Of a stretch of 64,000 nt of DNA, positions 11,309-19,664 are shown piece by piece. Source of the DNA: Enterobacter sp. R4-368 (GTDB lineage: Bacteria > Pseudomonadota > Gammaproteobacteria > Enterobacterales > Enterobacteriaceae); NCBI RefSeq assembly GCF_000410515.1, contig NC_021500.1:2232001-2296000 (forward strand). The letters run 5' to 3'. How positions within the stretch are numbered: position 1 is the first letter of the stretch; each line of letters begins with the position of its first letter. Under the pieces are notes generated by a model that was not told where the DNA came from, made no database searches, and worked only from the letters and a program-made list of their open reading frames with translations. Made by a program: the position numbers and the translations under genes.

Positions 11309-12181
11309 ATGGAACTCCGTTATCTACGCTATTTTGTTGCCGTTGCGCAGACGCAACATTTCACCCGTGCCGCAGAAATGCTGGGCATGTCGCAACCGCC
11401 ATTAAGTCAGCAAATTCGTCGTCTTGAGCAGGAAGTGGGTACACCGCTTTTTTACCGGCAAACTCGCGGCGTTGAGCTCACCGAAGCGGGTGAAGCGTTT
11501 TATGAAGATGCCTGCCAAATCATCGCGTTGAGCGATGCGGCAATGGAAAAAGCGAAAGGAATTGCGCGGGGAATTAATGGAAAATTATACCTTGGCGTGA
11601 CCAGCTCCAACGCGTTTCACACGCAGATTTTTTCCGCGCTTCGCCAGTTTCATCAAAGCTATCCGCAGGTGGCGCTGTATCAAAAAGAGGACAATATGGC
11701 GACGCTGATGCAGGAGCTGGAAGAGGGGCTGATTGATGTCGCCTTTGTGCGCCTGCCGTGCGAAAACAGCAAAATGTTCAACCTGAAATTGATCGATGAA
11801 GAACCGATGGTGCTGGCGTTACACCGCTCGCATCCGCTTGCCGCGAAAGCAGATATCTCGCTTAACGAATTGCAGCAAACACCGTGCATTATCTTCCCTC
11901 AGCAGGTCGCACCGGGTCTGTATGAACTGGTGTACAACGCCTGTCTGCGCGCGGGTATTGATATGGAAAATCAGCAACAAGCGTCGCAGTTCTCCTCTTC
12001 GCTGAGCATGGTGGCCGCGGGTTTCGGTTTCGCCATCGTTCCGCAATCCATGGCCTGTTTCAGCCACCCGCAAGTGACATTTCACCGGATGGCGGAACAG
12101 ACATTAAAAACGGATGTGGCGCTGGCGTGGCGCAAGTTCGAGCGATCGCCTGCTGTAAAACGGTTTATTGAGAACTTTTAA
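11309..12181 (+). CDS. budR: LysR-family activator of the acetoin/butanediol operon
   Basis: 290 residues. Winged helix-turn-helix at residues ~1-60 (FTRAAEMLGMSQPPLSQQI), then a periplasmic-binding-like effector domain. Divergent from budABC, the standard place for BudR/AlsR, which activates the operon in response to acetate and low pH. The ribosome site is weak. A hairpin follows the stop. Confidence 0.93.
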   Translation: MELRYLRYFVAVAQTQHFTRAAEMLGMSQPPLSQQIRRLEQEVGTPLFYRQTRGVELTEAGEAFYEDACQIIALSDAAMEKAKGIARGINGKLYLGVTSSNAFHTQIFSALRQFHQSYPQVALYQKEDNMATLMQELEEGLIDVAFVRLPCENSKMFNLKLIDEEPMVLALHRSHPLAAKADISLNELQQTPCIIFPQQVAPGLYELVYNACLRAGIDMENQQQASQFSSSLSMVAAGFGFAIVPQSMACFSHPQVTFHRMAEQTLKTDVALAWRKFERSPAVKRFIENF

Positions 12182-12205
12182 AAACGCCCGCCGCAAAGCG
12201 GGCGT
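12181..12205 (-). terminator. Hairpin between convergent budR and yeaR-like gene
   Basis: ACGCCCGC / GCGGGCGT, an 8-bp stem with a 6-base loop, followed on the minus strand by UUUU. It best serves the minus-strand yeaR-yoaG operon; the plus side lacks a U-run. Confidence 0.75.
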
Positions 12206-12212
12206 GAATTGT

Positions 12213-12569
12213 TTAGCTGCGATGGGTATTCACAACCTGGCCAATCCCCTTCCCTTCCAGCGCTTCGTTGGGGTCGGCAAAGAAATCGATATTGAAGTAG
12301 GTGTCATCGGTTAACAGTTCAATATGGTGCCAGTATTGCGGCGGGCTAATGCCAAAATGCCCGGCTTCAATCACCACTTCCACTTCCGGCGTGGTGTCAT
12401 GCTCACTGGCAAAACCAAAATATTTCACGGCCCCCTGCATCACCGACAAACGACCATAGACCCCTTTTTTGGTGTTGTGATGGGTGAGCAGCGCCTGTGG
12501 AACCGTCTCTTTCGTCCAGAAAGGCGTTGAGCGGGTATGACGGAAATGAACAGGAATTTGATGCGCCAT
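12213..12569 (-). CDS. DUF1971 (YeaR/TehB-like cupin) protein, second copy
   Basis: 118 residues from the ATG at 12569, with AGGAGG four bases before it. The DUF1971 beta-barrel signature is clear: HTRSTPFWTKETVP near the N-terminus, GVYGRLSVMQGAVKYFGFA, and PPQYWHHIELLTDDTYFNIDFF. It is paralogous to the promoter-proximal yeaR in this operon, with extra C-terminal residues. YeaR relatives are induced by nitrate and nitric oxide and linked to tellurite and NO stress; the molecular role is not settled. Confidence 0.85.
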   Translation of the reverse strand: MAHQIPVHFRHTRSTPFWTKETVPQALLTHHNTKKGVYGRLSVMQGAVKYFGFASEHDTTPEVEVVIEAGHFGISPPQYWHHIELLTDDTYFNIDFFADPNEALEGKGIGQVVNTHRS

Positions 12570-12592
12570 AATACCTCCTGAGGCCGCTTCGA

Positions 12593-12931
12593 TTACCAGC
12601 CGCACACGTTAGTTTCTTCGTCCGATTCATAGCCGCGAACGATATTAATCAACTCTTTCACCGCGTCTGCGGCATTAAGCGGATCTTTCAGCTCATTAAG
12701 CGAGGAAAACTCTTTATCCACTGAAACCCCGTTATTATTGTTAGTCACCGTCAGGATAATTTCACTGGAACTTTCTTTATCGTCAGTAAGACCCGCAATC
12801 AGTTCCGCAACCGCCTGTACAGCAACATCAGGAACATATAACGACATTGGCTTGAGATAGACCTTTTCCTGCGTCTCATTGTTAGCACGGTTAGAAACTG
12901 CTAAAGAATAACCTTTGTTTTCAGTCGTCAT
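12593..12931 (-). CDS. yoaG: YoaG-like DUF1869 protein with apparent tandem duplication
   Basis: 112 residues from the ATG at 12931. Residues 58-112 resemble E. coli YoaG (60 residues): LTVTNNNNGVSVD at the start and NIVRGYESDEETNVCGW at the end. Residues 7-50 read like a diverged second copy: YSLAVSNRANNETQEK for the first strand pair, then PMSLYVPDVAVQAVAEL for the helix entry, without the CGW tail. YoaG is a small dimeric protein, so the fused form could be a built-in dimer. It lies between two DUF1971 genes, 10 bases after yeaR and 23 before the other. Function unknown. Confidence 0.8.
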   Translation of the reverse strand: MTTENKGYSLAVSNRANNETQEKVYLKPMSLYVPDVAVQAVAELIAGLTDDKESSSEIILTVTNNNNGVSVDKEFSSLNELKDPLNAADAVKELINIVRGYESDEETNVCGW

Positions 12932-12941
12932 CAGAATTACC

Positions 12942-13274
12942 TCAGCCTTCAATCAAAATTTTCGGGTCAACATAGAAATCGACGCTAAATATCGTATCGT
13001 CGCTTAATGCTTCAATGTTGTGCCATTTTTCCGGCGGGAAAACGCCAAATTCACCGGCATTAATCGTTAATGTCTCTACCGGTTGTGGGCTGGTTTCATC
13101 GGCGTAACCGTAATAGCGGATCGTCCCTTGCAGCACACTCAAACGCGGGTAGACGCCCTGGCGTGTTCCGGCATCGAGATGGCGTTTCCAGATGGACGCC
13201 GGGGCGGTTTCTTTGGTCCAGAACGGCGTCGAACGGGTGTGGACATAGTTCGCGGGTATCGCAATTCGTTGCAT
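12942..13274 (-). CDS. yeaR: YeaR, DUF1971 cupin-like protein
   Basis: 110 residues. DUF1971 family: IPANYVHTRSTPFWTKETAP, GVYPRLSVLQGTIRYYGYADE, FGVFPPEKWHNIEALSDDTIF. GAGGATGAAAC precedes the ATG. In E. coli yeaR-yoaG is activated by NarL with nitrate and repressed by NsrR until nitric oxide appears; the same first two genes stand here in the same order, followed by a second DUF1971 gene. The 210-base gap to the divergent flavin-reductase gene should carry the promoter. Confidence 0.9.
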   Translation of the reverse strand: MQRIAIPANYVHTRSTPFWTKETAPASIWKRHLDAGTRQGVYPRLSVLQGTIRYYGYADETSPQPVETLTINAGEFGVFPPEKWHNIEALSDDTIFSVDFYVDPKILIEG

Positions 13275-13484
13275 GTTTCATCCTCTTTGTGTCTCAGCAA
13301 AGCAGGTTTGCCGGGAGGGGGAAAAGCATTTGTTGCATATGATATACCTGTTTTATAATTTGTGGACTACTTTTTTTAGGGGTTATTTCCGCTGAATTTT
13401 ATTACTCAGAAAGGGTTATTGATAAATACACCATGACGGGGGAAAAATGACAGATAATTATTTATAAGCAGGAATCAACGCGCA

Positions 13485-14072
13485 ATGAAAAGCAAATCCA
13501 AACTCAATTCTTTTTATTATGGCTTTCCCGTTTTTTTAGTCACTACGCAAGATAAAGATGGCAACACAAATATTTCAGCGGCATCCTCCTCTATTTCTCT
13601 GGGCGAGAAACTGATTATTGGCATCAGCAAAGGCGGTAAAACCTACAATAATTTATTGGCCGGTTCAGACGCCGTGATCAATATTCCCGATCACACGCTT
13701 TGGGAAAAAGTGGAACAAATCGGCAAACTTACCGGCGGCGATAGCCTGTCGGAAAACCAGACCAAGTGGGGCGTTGAAATCTGCCACGATAAATTCGCCA
13801 AAGCCGGGTTACACACAGAAGCCTCTGTCGATGTCGCGCCGCCGCGCGTTGCCGAGTGCCCAATCCAGGCGGAATGCCGCTTAGTTTCCACCAGCGATAA
13901 AGGCCGTTTTATGTTGGCTGAACTGGATATCGTGAACTTATGGGTTGAAAACGCGCTGTTAAATGAAAATGGCATTGTTAATTCAGGCAAATGGAAACCG
14001 CTGATTTTCAATTTCCGTGAATACACGACCGTTGGCGATACGCTCGGGTTTAACGTGAAATACGGCAACTGA
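13485..14072 (+). CDS. Flavin reductase-like (FMN-binding split barrel) protein
   Basis: 195 residues. The N-terminal YYGFPVFLVTTQDKDGNTNI and the ISKGGKTYNNLL segment match the flavin reductase-like domain that binds FMN. Partner and substrate are unknown. It is divergent from yeaR and may share its nitrate/nitric oxide control. AGGA lies 13 bases before the ATG, a loose ribosome site. A strong hairpin follows. Confidence 0.85.
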   Translation: MKSKSKLNSFYYGFPVFLVTTQDKDGNTNISAASSSISLGEKLIIGISKGGKTYNNLLAGSDAVINIPDHTLWEKVEQIGKLTGGDSLSENQTKWGVEICHDKFAKAGLHTEASVDVAPPRVAECPIQAECRLVSTSDKGRFMLAELDIVNLWVENALLNENGIVNSGKWKPLIFNFREYTTVGDTLGFNVKYGN

Positions 14073-14084
14073 TCTTCATAAATT

Positions 14085-14102
14085 GCCCCCGCTCACGGGG
14101 GC
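14085..14102. terminator. Hairpin between convergent genes
   Basis: GCCCCCG / CGGGGGC stem with CTCA loop between the flavin-reductase-like gene and pemA, which converge. No long U-run on either side, but it is GC-rich and placed for both. Confidence 0.75.
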
Positions 14103-14110
14103 ATAATCCT

Positions 14111-15199
14111 TTACTCCAGCAGCGCGTTATCCCAGCCGCTGAAAATCGCCGCCAGATTATATTGCGCGGCGTCCGCCTTGCTTAACTGGTATTTCGTACC
14201 GCCCTGCCCGGCGCCCGGACCACGGTTATCAAACTCATAAAAACGGCTGTCTTCCGGATAAAACCAGATCTTCTCCCCGGCTTTATCTTTGCCGGACATT
14301 TTATCCCAGCCGTAAATATGGTCGTCGATTTCGCAGTTGATAAATGCCGCCAGGCCAATGGCGTTCGGATCGGCATAGCGCCCGTCGCTGAATTGTGTTG
14401 TCGGATGCCACGGGCGACCCAGCGCGAAACTTTTCGCCGGAACGCCCGCTTCTTTGCTGATCTTGCTGTTGATGATCAACAAGCCAAACTTCTCATCCGC
14501 CTGCGTCGCGGGCGCGGTGATATAGCCATACGGCGGGGCAATATCATTGCGGTTACGGGCGATAATCTCGCAGCGGTCAAACACCGCAATGCCGGGGCCA
14601 AAGATAAAGTCAACGTGCCCGCTCACTTCGCAATCGGTGAAATAACTGCGGCTTCCGCTCTTGCTGTAAAAGGTGTCCTGGTAACCTTCGAGCCGGACAT
14701 GGCGGAAACGCGCTTTATCGACATTTTCCGACACCATCAGCGCCACCGCCTGCGTGTCTTTCAGCTTCTTCGCATCACCATCCGCCAGCGCGGCATTGGC
14801 CGGGAAATCAAAGCTATTGCGAATGGTCAGGTTCTCAATGGTTACGCCAGAGGCACGCACTTCCACCGTGCTGGTGCGCCCGGTGCCGAGCTTCTGTCCG
14901 TCACTGCCTAATGCACCGGCGGGCGTATTTGCCTCAATCTGCGTTTGCTCTCTGGATTGCCCCACCAGCGTGACCGGTTTTTCAATCACCAGCCGTTCAT
15001 TCCAGCGCCCCTCTTTGACCAGGATCCGCCACGGCGTACCGCTGTCAGGCGCGGCGGCCAGCGCCTGGCTGATGGTGGCGAACTCACCGGCTTGCGGCGC
15101 GGTGGAGACAATGGCGTTCCACTCGCTCGCCTGAGCGGAAACGCTGATACACGCCAGCAACAGCGCGGAATAGTGCAGTGAACAGTGCAGTGTTTTCAT
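14111..15199 (-). CDS. pemA: Pectin methylesterase
   Basis: 362 residues, carbohydrate esterase family 8. Signal peptide about residues 1-24 (ends SAQA). Catalytic features in order: the Gln of TQAVALMV, GYQDTF, the aspartate of GHVDFIFG, and the arginine of LGRPWH. It removes methyl esters from homogalacturonan, opening it to pectate lyases; its place is periplasmic or secreted. AAGGAGAGACC precedes the ATG. It lies 10 bases after paeY in an operon. In Dickeya pemA and paeY are also neighbours, beside pel lyase genes that are missing here. Confidence 0.95.
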   Translation of the reverse strand: MKTLHCSLHYSALLLACISVSAQASEWNAIVSTAPQAGEFATISQALAAAPDSGTPWRILVKEGRWNERLVIEKPVTLVGQSREQTQIEANTPAGALGSDGQKLGTGRTSTVEVRASGVTIENLTIRNSFDFPANAALADGDAKKLKDTQAVALMVSENVDKARFRHVRLEGYQDTFYSKSGSRSYFTDCEVSGHVDFIFGPGIAVFDRCEIIARNRNDIAPPYGYITAPATQADEKFGLLIINSKISKEAGVPAKSFALGRPWHPTTQFSDGRYADPNAIGLAAFINCEIDDHIYGWDKMSGKDKAGEKIWFYPEDSRFYEFDNRGPGAGQGGTKYQLSKADAAQYNLAAIFSGWDNALLE

Positions 15200-15209
15200 C
15201 GGTCTCTCC

Positions 15210-16793
15210 TTAGGGTTTTAGTTTGTCAGCAAGCGAGGTCAATTCAGGTGTGGTCCGGATTAGATCAGCTACCATCGATGCGACAGCTTCTGCACCTTGT
15301 TGCTGGAAATGGGTGGTATCAGGATTGCTGCGAATTCCGGAAGTTTGCGTTTTATACCAGGGGTAGCGCGGGTCGTTCACATCCACAGCCAGCCAGTAAT
15401 CCATCCAGTCGCTGGCGTGAGCATTGGCGAAATCGATGGTCGCTTTTTCCAGATCAATAAGCGGCACGTGGTTGCGTTGGGCGGTCTGTTTGATGGTGTC
15501 GATGTAGTTTCCGGCAAAGCGGTAACCCGGCTTTTTCACCGTGTAATGACTGCTGACCACCACATCGTCGGCACCCTGCTGAAAAGCCGTTTTCCCGGCG
15601 CGGTTTTTTACCCGCGTGGTTGGTGTCAACAGCACCGGCGTCGCGCCCGCTGCACGCGCCAGCGTGATATAGCGCTCCAGCGAGTGCTGGAACGACAACA
15701 ATGGTTCCCCCGGTGGAAACTGCGGATTGCCGCTGGCATCATTGGGATAGGTGCAGAGGTTTTTCACGTCGGCCGCGCCGCGCACCGCTTTATCGCCATC
15801 GCAATTTTGATCGTTATGACCATGGGCGATAAAGACATAGTCGCCAGGGCGCAAATCACGCGCCATTTGCTGGTACCAGCCTTCGTTGTAGAAATCGCGG
15901 CTGGAGCGCCCGGAACGCGCACCGTTAAGCACCACAACGCCGCTGTCGGCGCGAAACACGTGCTGGAAAACTTGCCCCCAGCCCATGCGCGGTAAACGGG
16001 CGACTTCATAGGTAGCGGCGGTGGAGTCACTGACCAGCAAAATACGCGTTTTCGCGCTACTGATAGCCTGCCGGTCGCGTAGCGCACGCGGCAAATCTAA
16101 CGGTTCCCACGGCCCGCTGTTCTGTAAACCGACAATCGGACGAAAGGCGCTGTCGGTCAGCACTGCCGCGCCCGCCTCGCCGCTGTTGTTGTCATAGTTG
16201 CGATTGTGGTTAATCACCGACAAAATCCGCGCCATACCGTTGCCGGTGCGAATGGGCGTCTGCACCGGATCGGCGGTTTGCGCATTCAGGCCAGATAAAC
16301 GCAACGCGTCGGCCATGCCATGCCGAAAGTTAGCCAGCGGCCCGGCCAGCAAACCGGCATTCAGCTTGCTGTTATCACCGCGTTCAACCCACTGCTGTGG
16401 GCCGATATAGCCCAACTGACCGGCCACTTCGGAGACCAGCCTGTCGGTAAAGGGGGTGATATTAGCGGTATTACGACGCTCTTTTTGCAGCGTAATCCGT
16501 AGCGAGGCCATGCAGCGCGCCCGCGGTTCATCGCTTCGCAAACACGACTCAGCGCCGCCCGTGCTCTGGGTGGTGGAAAGGGTTAACGGTGGTGTGAGGG
16601 CATCAACCGCCAGCGAATAGCGTCCATCGCTGCGCGTTTTGGTGGTAAGGCGCTTGCCTGAACTGTCGGTCACCGTTACCGGAGCGCCCGCCAGCGGCGC
16701 GTCGGCGAAAACCGCGCCTTCAAGTATCGTTGCCGCATTCGCCATTGCTGGCAGGCAACAAAACAGCACACTAAGTCCCAGAGGGTATTGCAT
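15210..16793 (-). CDS. paeY: Pectin acetylesterase (PaeY-like, SGNH/CE12 type)
   Basis: 527 residues. Signal peptide about residues 1-20 (ends ANA). Then a transthyretin-like or carboxypeptidase-regulatory-like region (GAVFADAPLAGAPVTVTD). The C-terminal half is an SGNH hydrolase of the rhamnogalacturonan acetylesterase type: LLVSDSTAATYE (nucleophile Ser), NGARSGRSSRDF, HGHNDQN, and DTTHF (catalytic Asp/His). It removes acetyl groups from pectin so that methylesterase and lyases can act. Dickeya PaeY has similar size and also sits beside pemA. First gene of the operon; AGGAG lies 8 bases before the ATG. Confidence 0.87.
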   Translation of the reverse strand: MQYPLGLSVLFCCLPAMANAATILEGAVFADAPLAGAPVTVTDSSGKRLTTKTRSDGRYSLAVDALTPPLTLSTTQSTGGAESCLRSDEPRARCMASLRITLQKERRNTANITPFTDRLVSEVAGQLGYIGPQQWVERGDNSKLNAGLLAGPLANFRHGMADALRLSGLNAQTADPVQTPIRTGNGMARILSVINHNRNYDNNSGEAGAAVLTDSAFRPIVGLQNSGPWEPLDLPRALRDRQAISSAKTRILLVSDSTAATYEVARLPRMGWGQVFQHVFRADSGVVVLNGARSGRSSRDFYNEGWYQQMARDLRPGDYVFIAHGHNDQNCDGDKAVRGAADVKNLCTYPNDASGNPQFPPGEPLLSFQHSLERYITLARAAGATPVLLTPTTRVKNRAGKTAFQQGADDVVVSSHYTVKKPGYRFAGNYIDTIKQTAQRNHVPLIDLEKATIDFANAHASDWMDYWLAVDVNDPRYPWYKTQTSGIRSNPDTTHFQQQGAEAVASMVADLIRTTPELTSLADKLKP

Positions 16794-16953
16794 GGATCAT
16801 TCTCCTGAAACAGGTTCTCCCGGCAGGCTGCACCGGTGTAATCGCGCGTTTCTGTTTCTGGAAAATGTGGCCAAGAGTGAACGCCATCAGGCATTACGGG
16901 TCAACAAAGGCTTTTATTTTTATGGCTATACAAAACGAAACGAAGTTTTACAC

Positions 16954-16974
16954 ATGTGAAAACATCGTTTTGAG
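16954..16974 (-). promoter_or_regulatory. Candidate KdgR operator for paeY-pemA
   Basis: ATGTGAAA-ACATCG-TTTTGA fits the KdgR pattern GAAA-N6-TTTC except for one base in the right arm. It lies about 160 bases before the paeY start. KdgR represses pectinolysis genes until 2-keto-3-deoxygluconate appears. A second, poorer GAAACGAAGTTTTA lies just to the left. Inferred only. Confidence 0.5.
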
Positions 16975-17001
16975 ATCGGTCTCAAGAATATGACAATTGA
17001 T

Positions 17002-17024
17002 AAACAAACCCGGCGTTAACCGGG
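17002..17024 (-). terminator. Possible terminator of the ferric transporter operon
   Basis: CCCGG / CCGGG with a six-base loop, followed on the minus strand by TTTGTTTA. A short stem, nine bases past the ATPase stop codon. Confidence 0.55.
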
Positions 17025-17032
17025 CATCACAT

Positions 17033-18067
17033 TCAGCGGGGGAATACGCGGGCGCTACCGTTAACCTGCAGATTCACTTTCATGCCAGGTCGCCAGTCCG
17101 GGCGGGTGATGGCTTGTAATGTCAGGCGTTCGCCGGTTTGCGAAAACAGCAGCGTCAATGACGAAAGGTATCCGGCAAAATCCATATCGATAATTTGTGC
17201 CTGCGGGTAGGTTTGATGCTCATCGCACGGCACCACACTCACCTGTTCCGGGCGCAACATAATGCGATGAGCGCCAGAAAGCGCCGGGTTATCCACCGCC
17301 ACATCGCCAAGCAGACAGTGCGCACGCCCTTGTGCCACATCAGCAGATAGAATCAGCGCATCACCCAAAAACAGCGCCGTCTCCTCATCAACCGGTTGCG
17401 AATAGACCGCGAACGGCGATCCCACCTGCGCAAAGCGGCCGTGGCGGATCACCACAATCTGGCTGGCGAAGGAGAGTGCTTCTTTCTGATCGTGAGTAAC
17501 CAGAATGGATGCAACACCGGCTTCAGTCAGCAAATCCGCCGTGGCTTTACGCGTGGCGGCGCGCAGGCCAGTGTCCAGCGCCGAAAACGGTTCGTCGAGC
17601 AACATCAGCGCCGGTTTCTGCGCCAGCGCTCTGGCCAGCGCCACACGTTGCTGCTGACCACCGGAGATCTCATGCGGCCAGCGCGCCGCCAGCTTGCTGT
17701 CCAGCGACACCATCGCCATTAACTCATCGACACGGCGTTGCTTCTCGTGGCGCGAACCTTTAAGCCCCCAGGCAATGTTTTCGCCGACGCGAAGGTGCGG
17801 AAACAGCGCGCCTTCTTGCGGCACAAAGCCAATGTTGCGTTGGTGAGCCGGGACAAACTGGCCATCGCCAAACAAGGTTTTTCCCTGCAACTCGATACGC
17901 CCGCTGTCCGGCATTTCAAACCCGGCGATCAAACGCAACAGCGTGGTTTTCCCCGACCCGGACGGGCCGACAATCGCCGTGCGGCTACCCGCAGGAATCA
18001 CCAGATTGACGTCATCCAGCACGCGCGCAGCGGCAAAGCTTTTCGAAATTGTTGCCAGTTCTAACAT
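17033..18067 (-). CDS. Ferric iron ABC transporter ATPase (FbpC/SfuC/KfuC type)
   Basis: 344 residues. Walker A GPSGSGKTT, signature SGGQQQRVALARAL, Walker B LMLLDEPFSALD, switch His in VTHDQKEA, and a C-terminal TOBE-like regulatory region (IMLRPEQVSV). It powers uptake of ferric iron delivered by the periplasmic binding protein. Its ATG comes one base after the permease stop, so translation is coupled. Length matches Serratia SfuC. Confidence 0.92.
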   Translation of the reverse strand: MLELATISKSFAAARVLDDVNLVIPAGSRTAIVGPSGSGKTTLLRLIAGFEMPDSGRIELQGKTLFGDGQFVPAHQRNIGFVPQEGALFPHLRVGENIAWGLKGSRHEKQRRVDELMAMVSLDSKLAARWPHEISGGQQQRVALARALAQKPALMLLDEPFSALDTGLRAATRKATADLLTEAGVASILVTHDQKEALSFASQIVVIRHGRFAQVGSPFAVYSQPVDEETALFLGDALILSADVAQGRAHCLLGDVAVDNPALSGAHRIMLRPEQVSVVPCDEHQTYPQAQIIDMDFAGYLSSLTLLFSQTGERLTLQAITRPDWRPGMKVNLQVNGSARVFPR

Positions 18068-18068
18068 C

Positions 18069-19643
18069 TTAAAGACCCGAAAGTTTTTGTGATTGCTTAT
18101 ACAGCAGGCCGGTCAACGGCAAGGAGATCAAAATCATCAGCAACGCATAAGGTGCCGCCGCCACGTAGTCGATCTCGCTGGTCAGCGCCCAGAACCCTGT
18201 CGCCAGCGTGCGCGTACCAAGCGGGGAAAGCAGCAGCGTGGCGGTCAGTTCCGTGCTCACACCCAGAAAGACTAATGCCGCCGCGGTGGAAGCACCCGGT
18301 GCAGCCAGCCGCAGCGTAACACTCACCAGCGCTCTGCCAGGCGAGGTGCCAAGGCTTTGCGCCACCTGTTCCAGCTCGACCGGCGCTTGCGCAATCCCGG
18401 CGCGTAAGTTGATTAACGCTCTGGGCATAAACATCAACAGCCAGGCGAGAAACAGCGTTACTTCGGTCTGGTAAATTGGGCGCGCGTAATGAATGGTCAC
18501 GGTAACCAGCGCCAGCGCCACCACAATGCCGGGCAATGCGCTGGTGATGTAATTACAGCCTTCGAGAAAGCGAAATACGCGGCGCGGATGGCGCACCGAG
18601 AGCCACGCCGTCGGAATGGCGAACGCGGTGGTGATCAGCGCCCCGCAAACGGCCAGAAAAAGAGTCTGGCGCAGTGAAAGCCAGAGATCCGCGCGGTGCC
18701 AGTTATCAAACCCGCCGAGCCACAACCAGCGGCCGAGCACAGCAATCGGCGTACCGAACGACAGCGCCACCGTGCACGCCGCCAGCAATAACCCCAGCCC
18801 GCAGCCCCAGCGCCCAAGCGCGCGGCGTTGTTGCTTGCGCGCTGACCCAGAGCCCACCCGCGCATAGCGCGCTTTGCCGCGCGCCGCCGTCTCCAGTAGC
18901 AGCAACGCCAGGCAGCAGAGCGCCAGCACACCGGCGAGCATATTTGCAGCCGGGCCGCTGAACGTTGACTGAAACTGATCGTAAATCGCGGTGGTGAAGG
19001 TATCGAAGCGGATCATCACAAACAGGCCATATTCCGCCAGCAAGTGCAGCGCGACCAGCAGCGCACCGCCACAAAGCGCCAGCCGGAGCTGGGGCAAGAT
19101 CACGCGAAAAAAGATCCGCCACGGCGGGGTGCCAAGCGATGCCGCAACATCCTCAAGGCTGGGATCGAGGCGGCGCAACACCGCCGCGACCGGCATATAA
19201 ATAAACGGAAAATAGGCCAGCACGGCGATAAACACCGCCGCGGGTAATCCATTAAACCCTGGCAAAACGCTCACCCAGGCATAGCTTTGTACAAACGCTG
19301 GGATCGCCAGTGGCGCAACCGCCAGCACGGCCCATATGCGCCGGCCGGGCAGCGACGTTCGTTCAGTGAGCCACGCCAGCGACGTGCCAAGCGCGACGCT
19401 GGCGGGTACAGCAAGTGCAATGAGCCAGAAGGTGTTGACGAGCAATTCACCCACACGCGGGCGAAAAATGAGCGCCTGCACCGTCGCCCAGCCGGTATCA
19501 ATACCGACACCGATGACAAAACCAACGGGCAGTAAGGCCAGTGCCGCGACAAAAAGGGCAAATACCACCAGCACCCGCGAAGGGCGGTGCCGGGCGGCAT
19601 GGCTGGCCGCATTGCTAGCCGCCGGGAGACTTAAACTGGACAT
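18069..19643 (-). CDS. Ferric iron ABC transporter permease, fused double domain (FbpB/SfuB/KfuB type)
   Basis: 524 residues with about twelve membrane helices. Two EAA-type loops, one per half, read [21 protein letters not shown] and [21 protein letters not shown], so two permease units are fused, as in SfuB. The inner-membrane channel takes Fe3+ from the binding protein. It lies 21 bases after the binding-protein gene and abuts the ATPase gene. Confidence 0.92.
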   Translation of the reverse strand: MSSLSLPAASNAASHAARHRPSRVLVVFALFVAALALLPVGFVIGVGIDTGWATVQALIFRPRVGELLVNTFWLIALAVPASVALGTSLAWLTERTSLPGRRIWAVLAVAPLAIPAFVQSYAWVSVLPGFNGLPAAVFIAVLAYFPFIYMPVAAVLRRLDPSLEDVAASLGTPPWRIFFRVILPQLRLALCGGALLVALHLLAEYGLFVMIRFDTFTTAIYDQFQSTFSGPAANMLAGVLALCCLALLLLETAARGKARYARVGSGSARKQQRRALGRWGCGLGLLLAACTVALSFGTPIAVLGRWLWLGGFDNWHRADLWLSLRQTLFLAVCGALITTAFAIPTAWLSVRHPRRVFRFLEGCNYITSALPGIVVALALVTVTIHYARPIYQTEVTLFLAWLLMFMPRALINLRAGIAQAPVELEQVAQSLGTSPGRALVSVTLRLAAPGASTAAALVFLGVSTELTATLLLSPLGTRTLATGFWALTSEIDYVAAAPYALLMILISLPLTGLLYKQSQKLSGL

Positions 19644-19664
19644 CAGGCACTCTTTCCTGCGTGA

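Noticed and set aside
13321..13345. NsrR operator before yeaR
   Set aside because: GCATTTGTTGCATATG has a partial dyad, but too few matches to the NsrR consensus to call.
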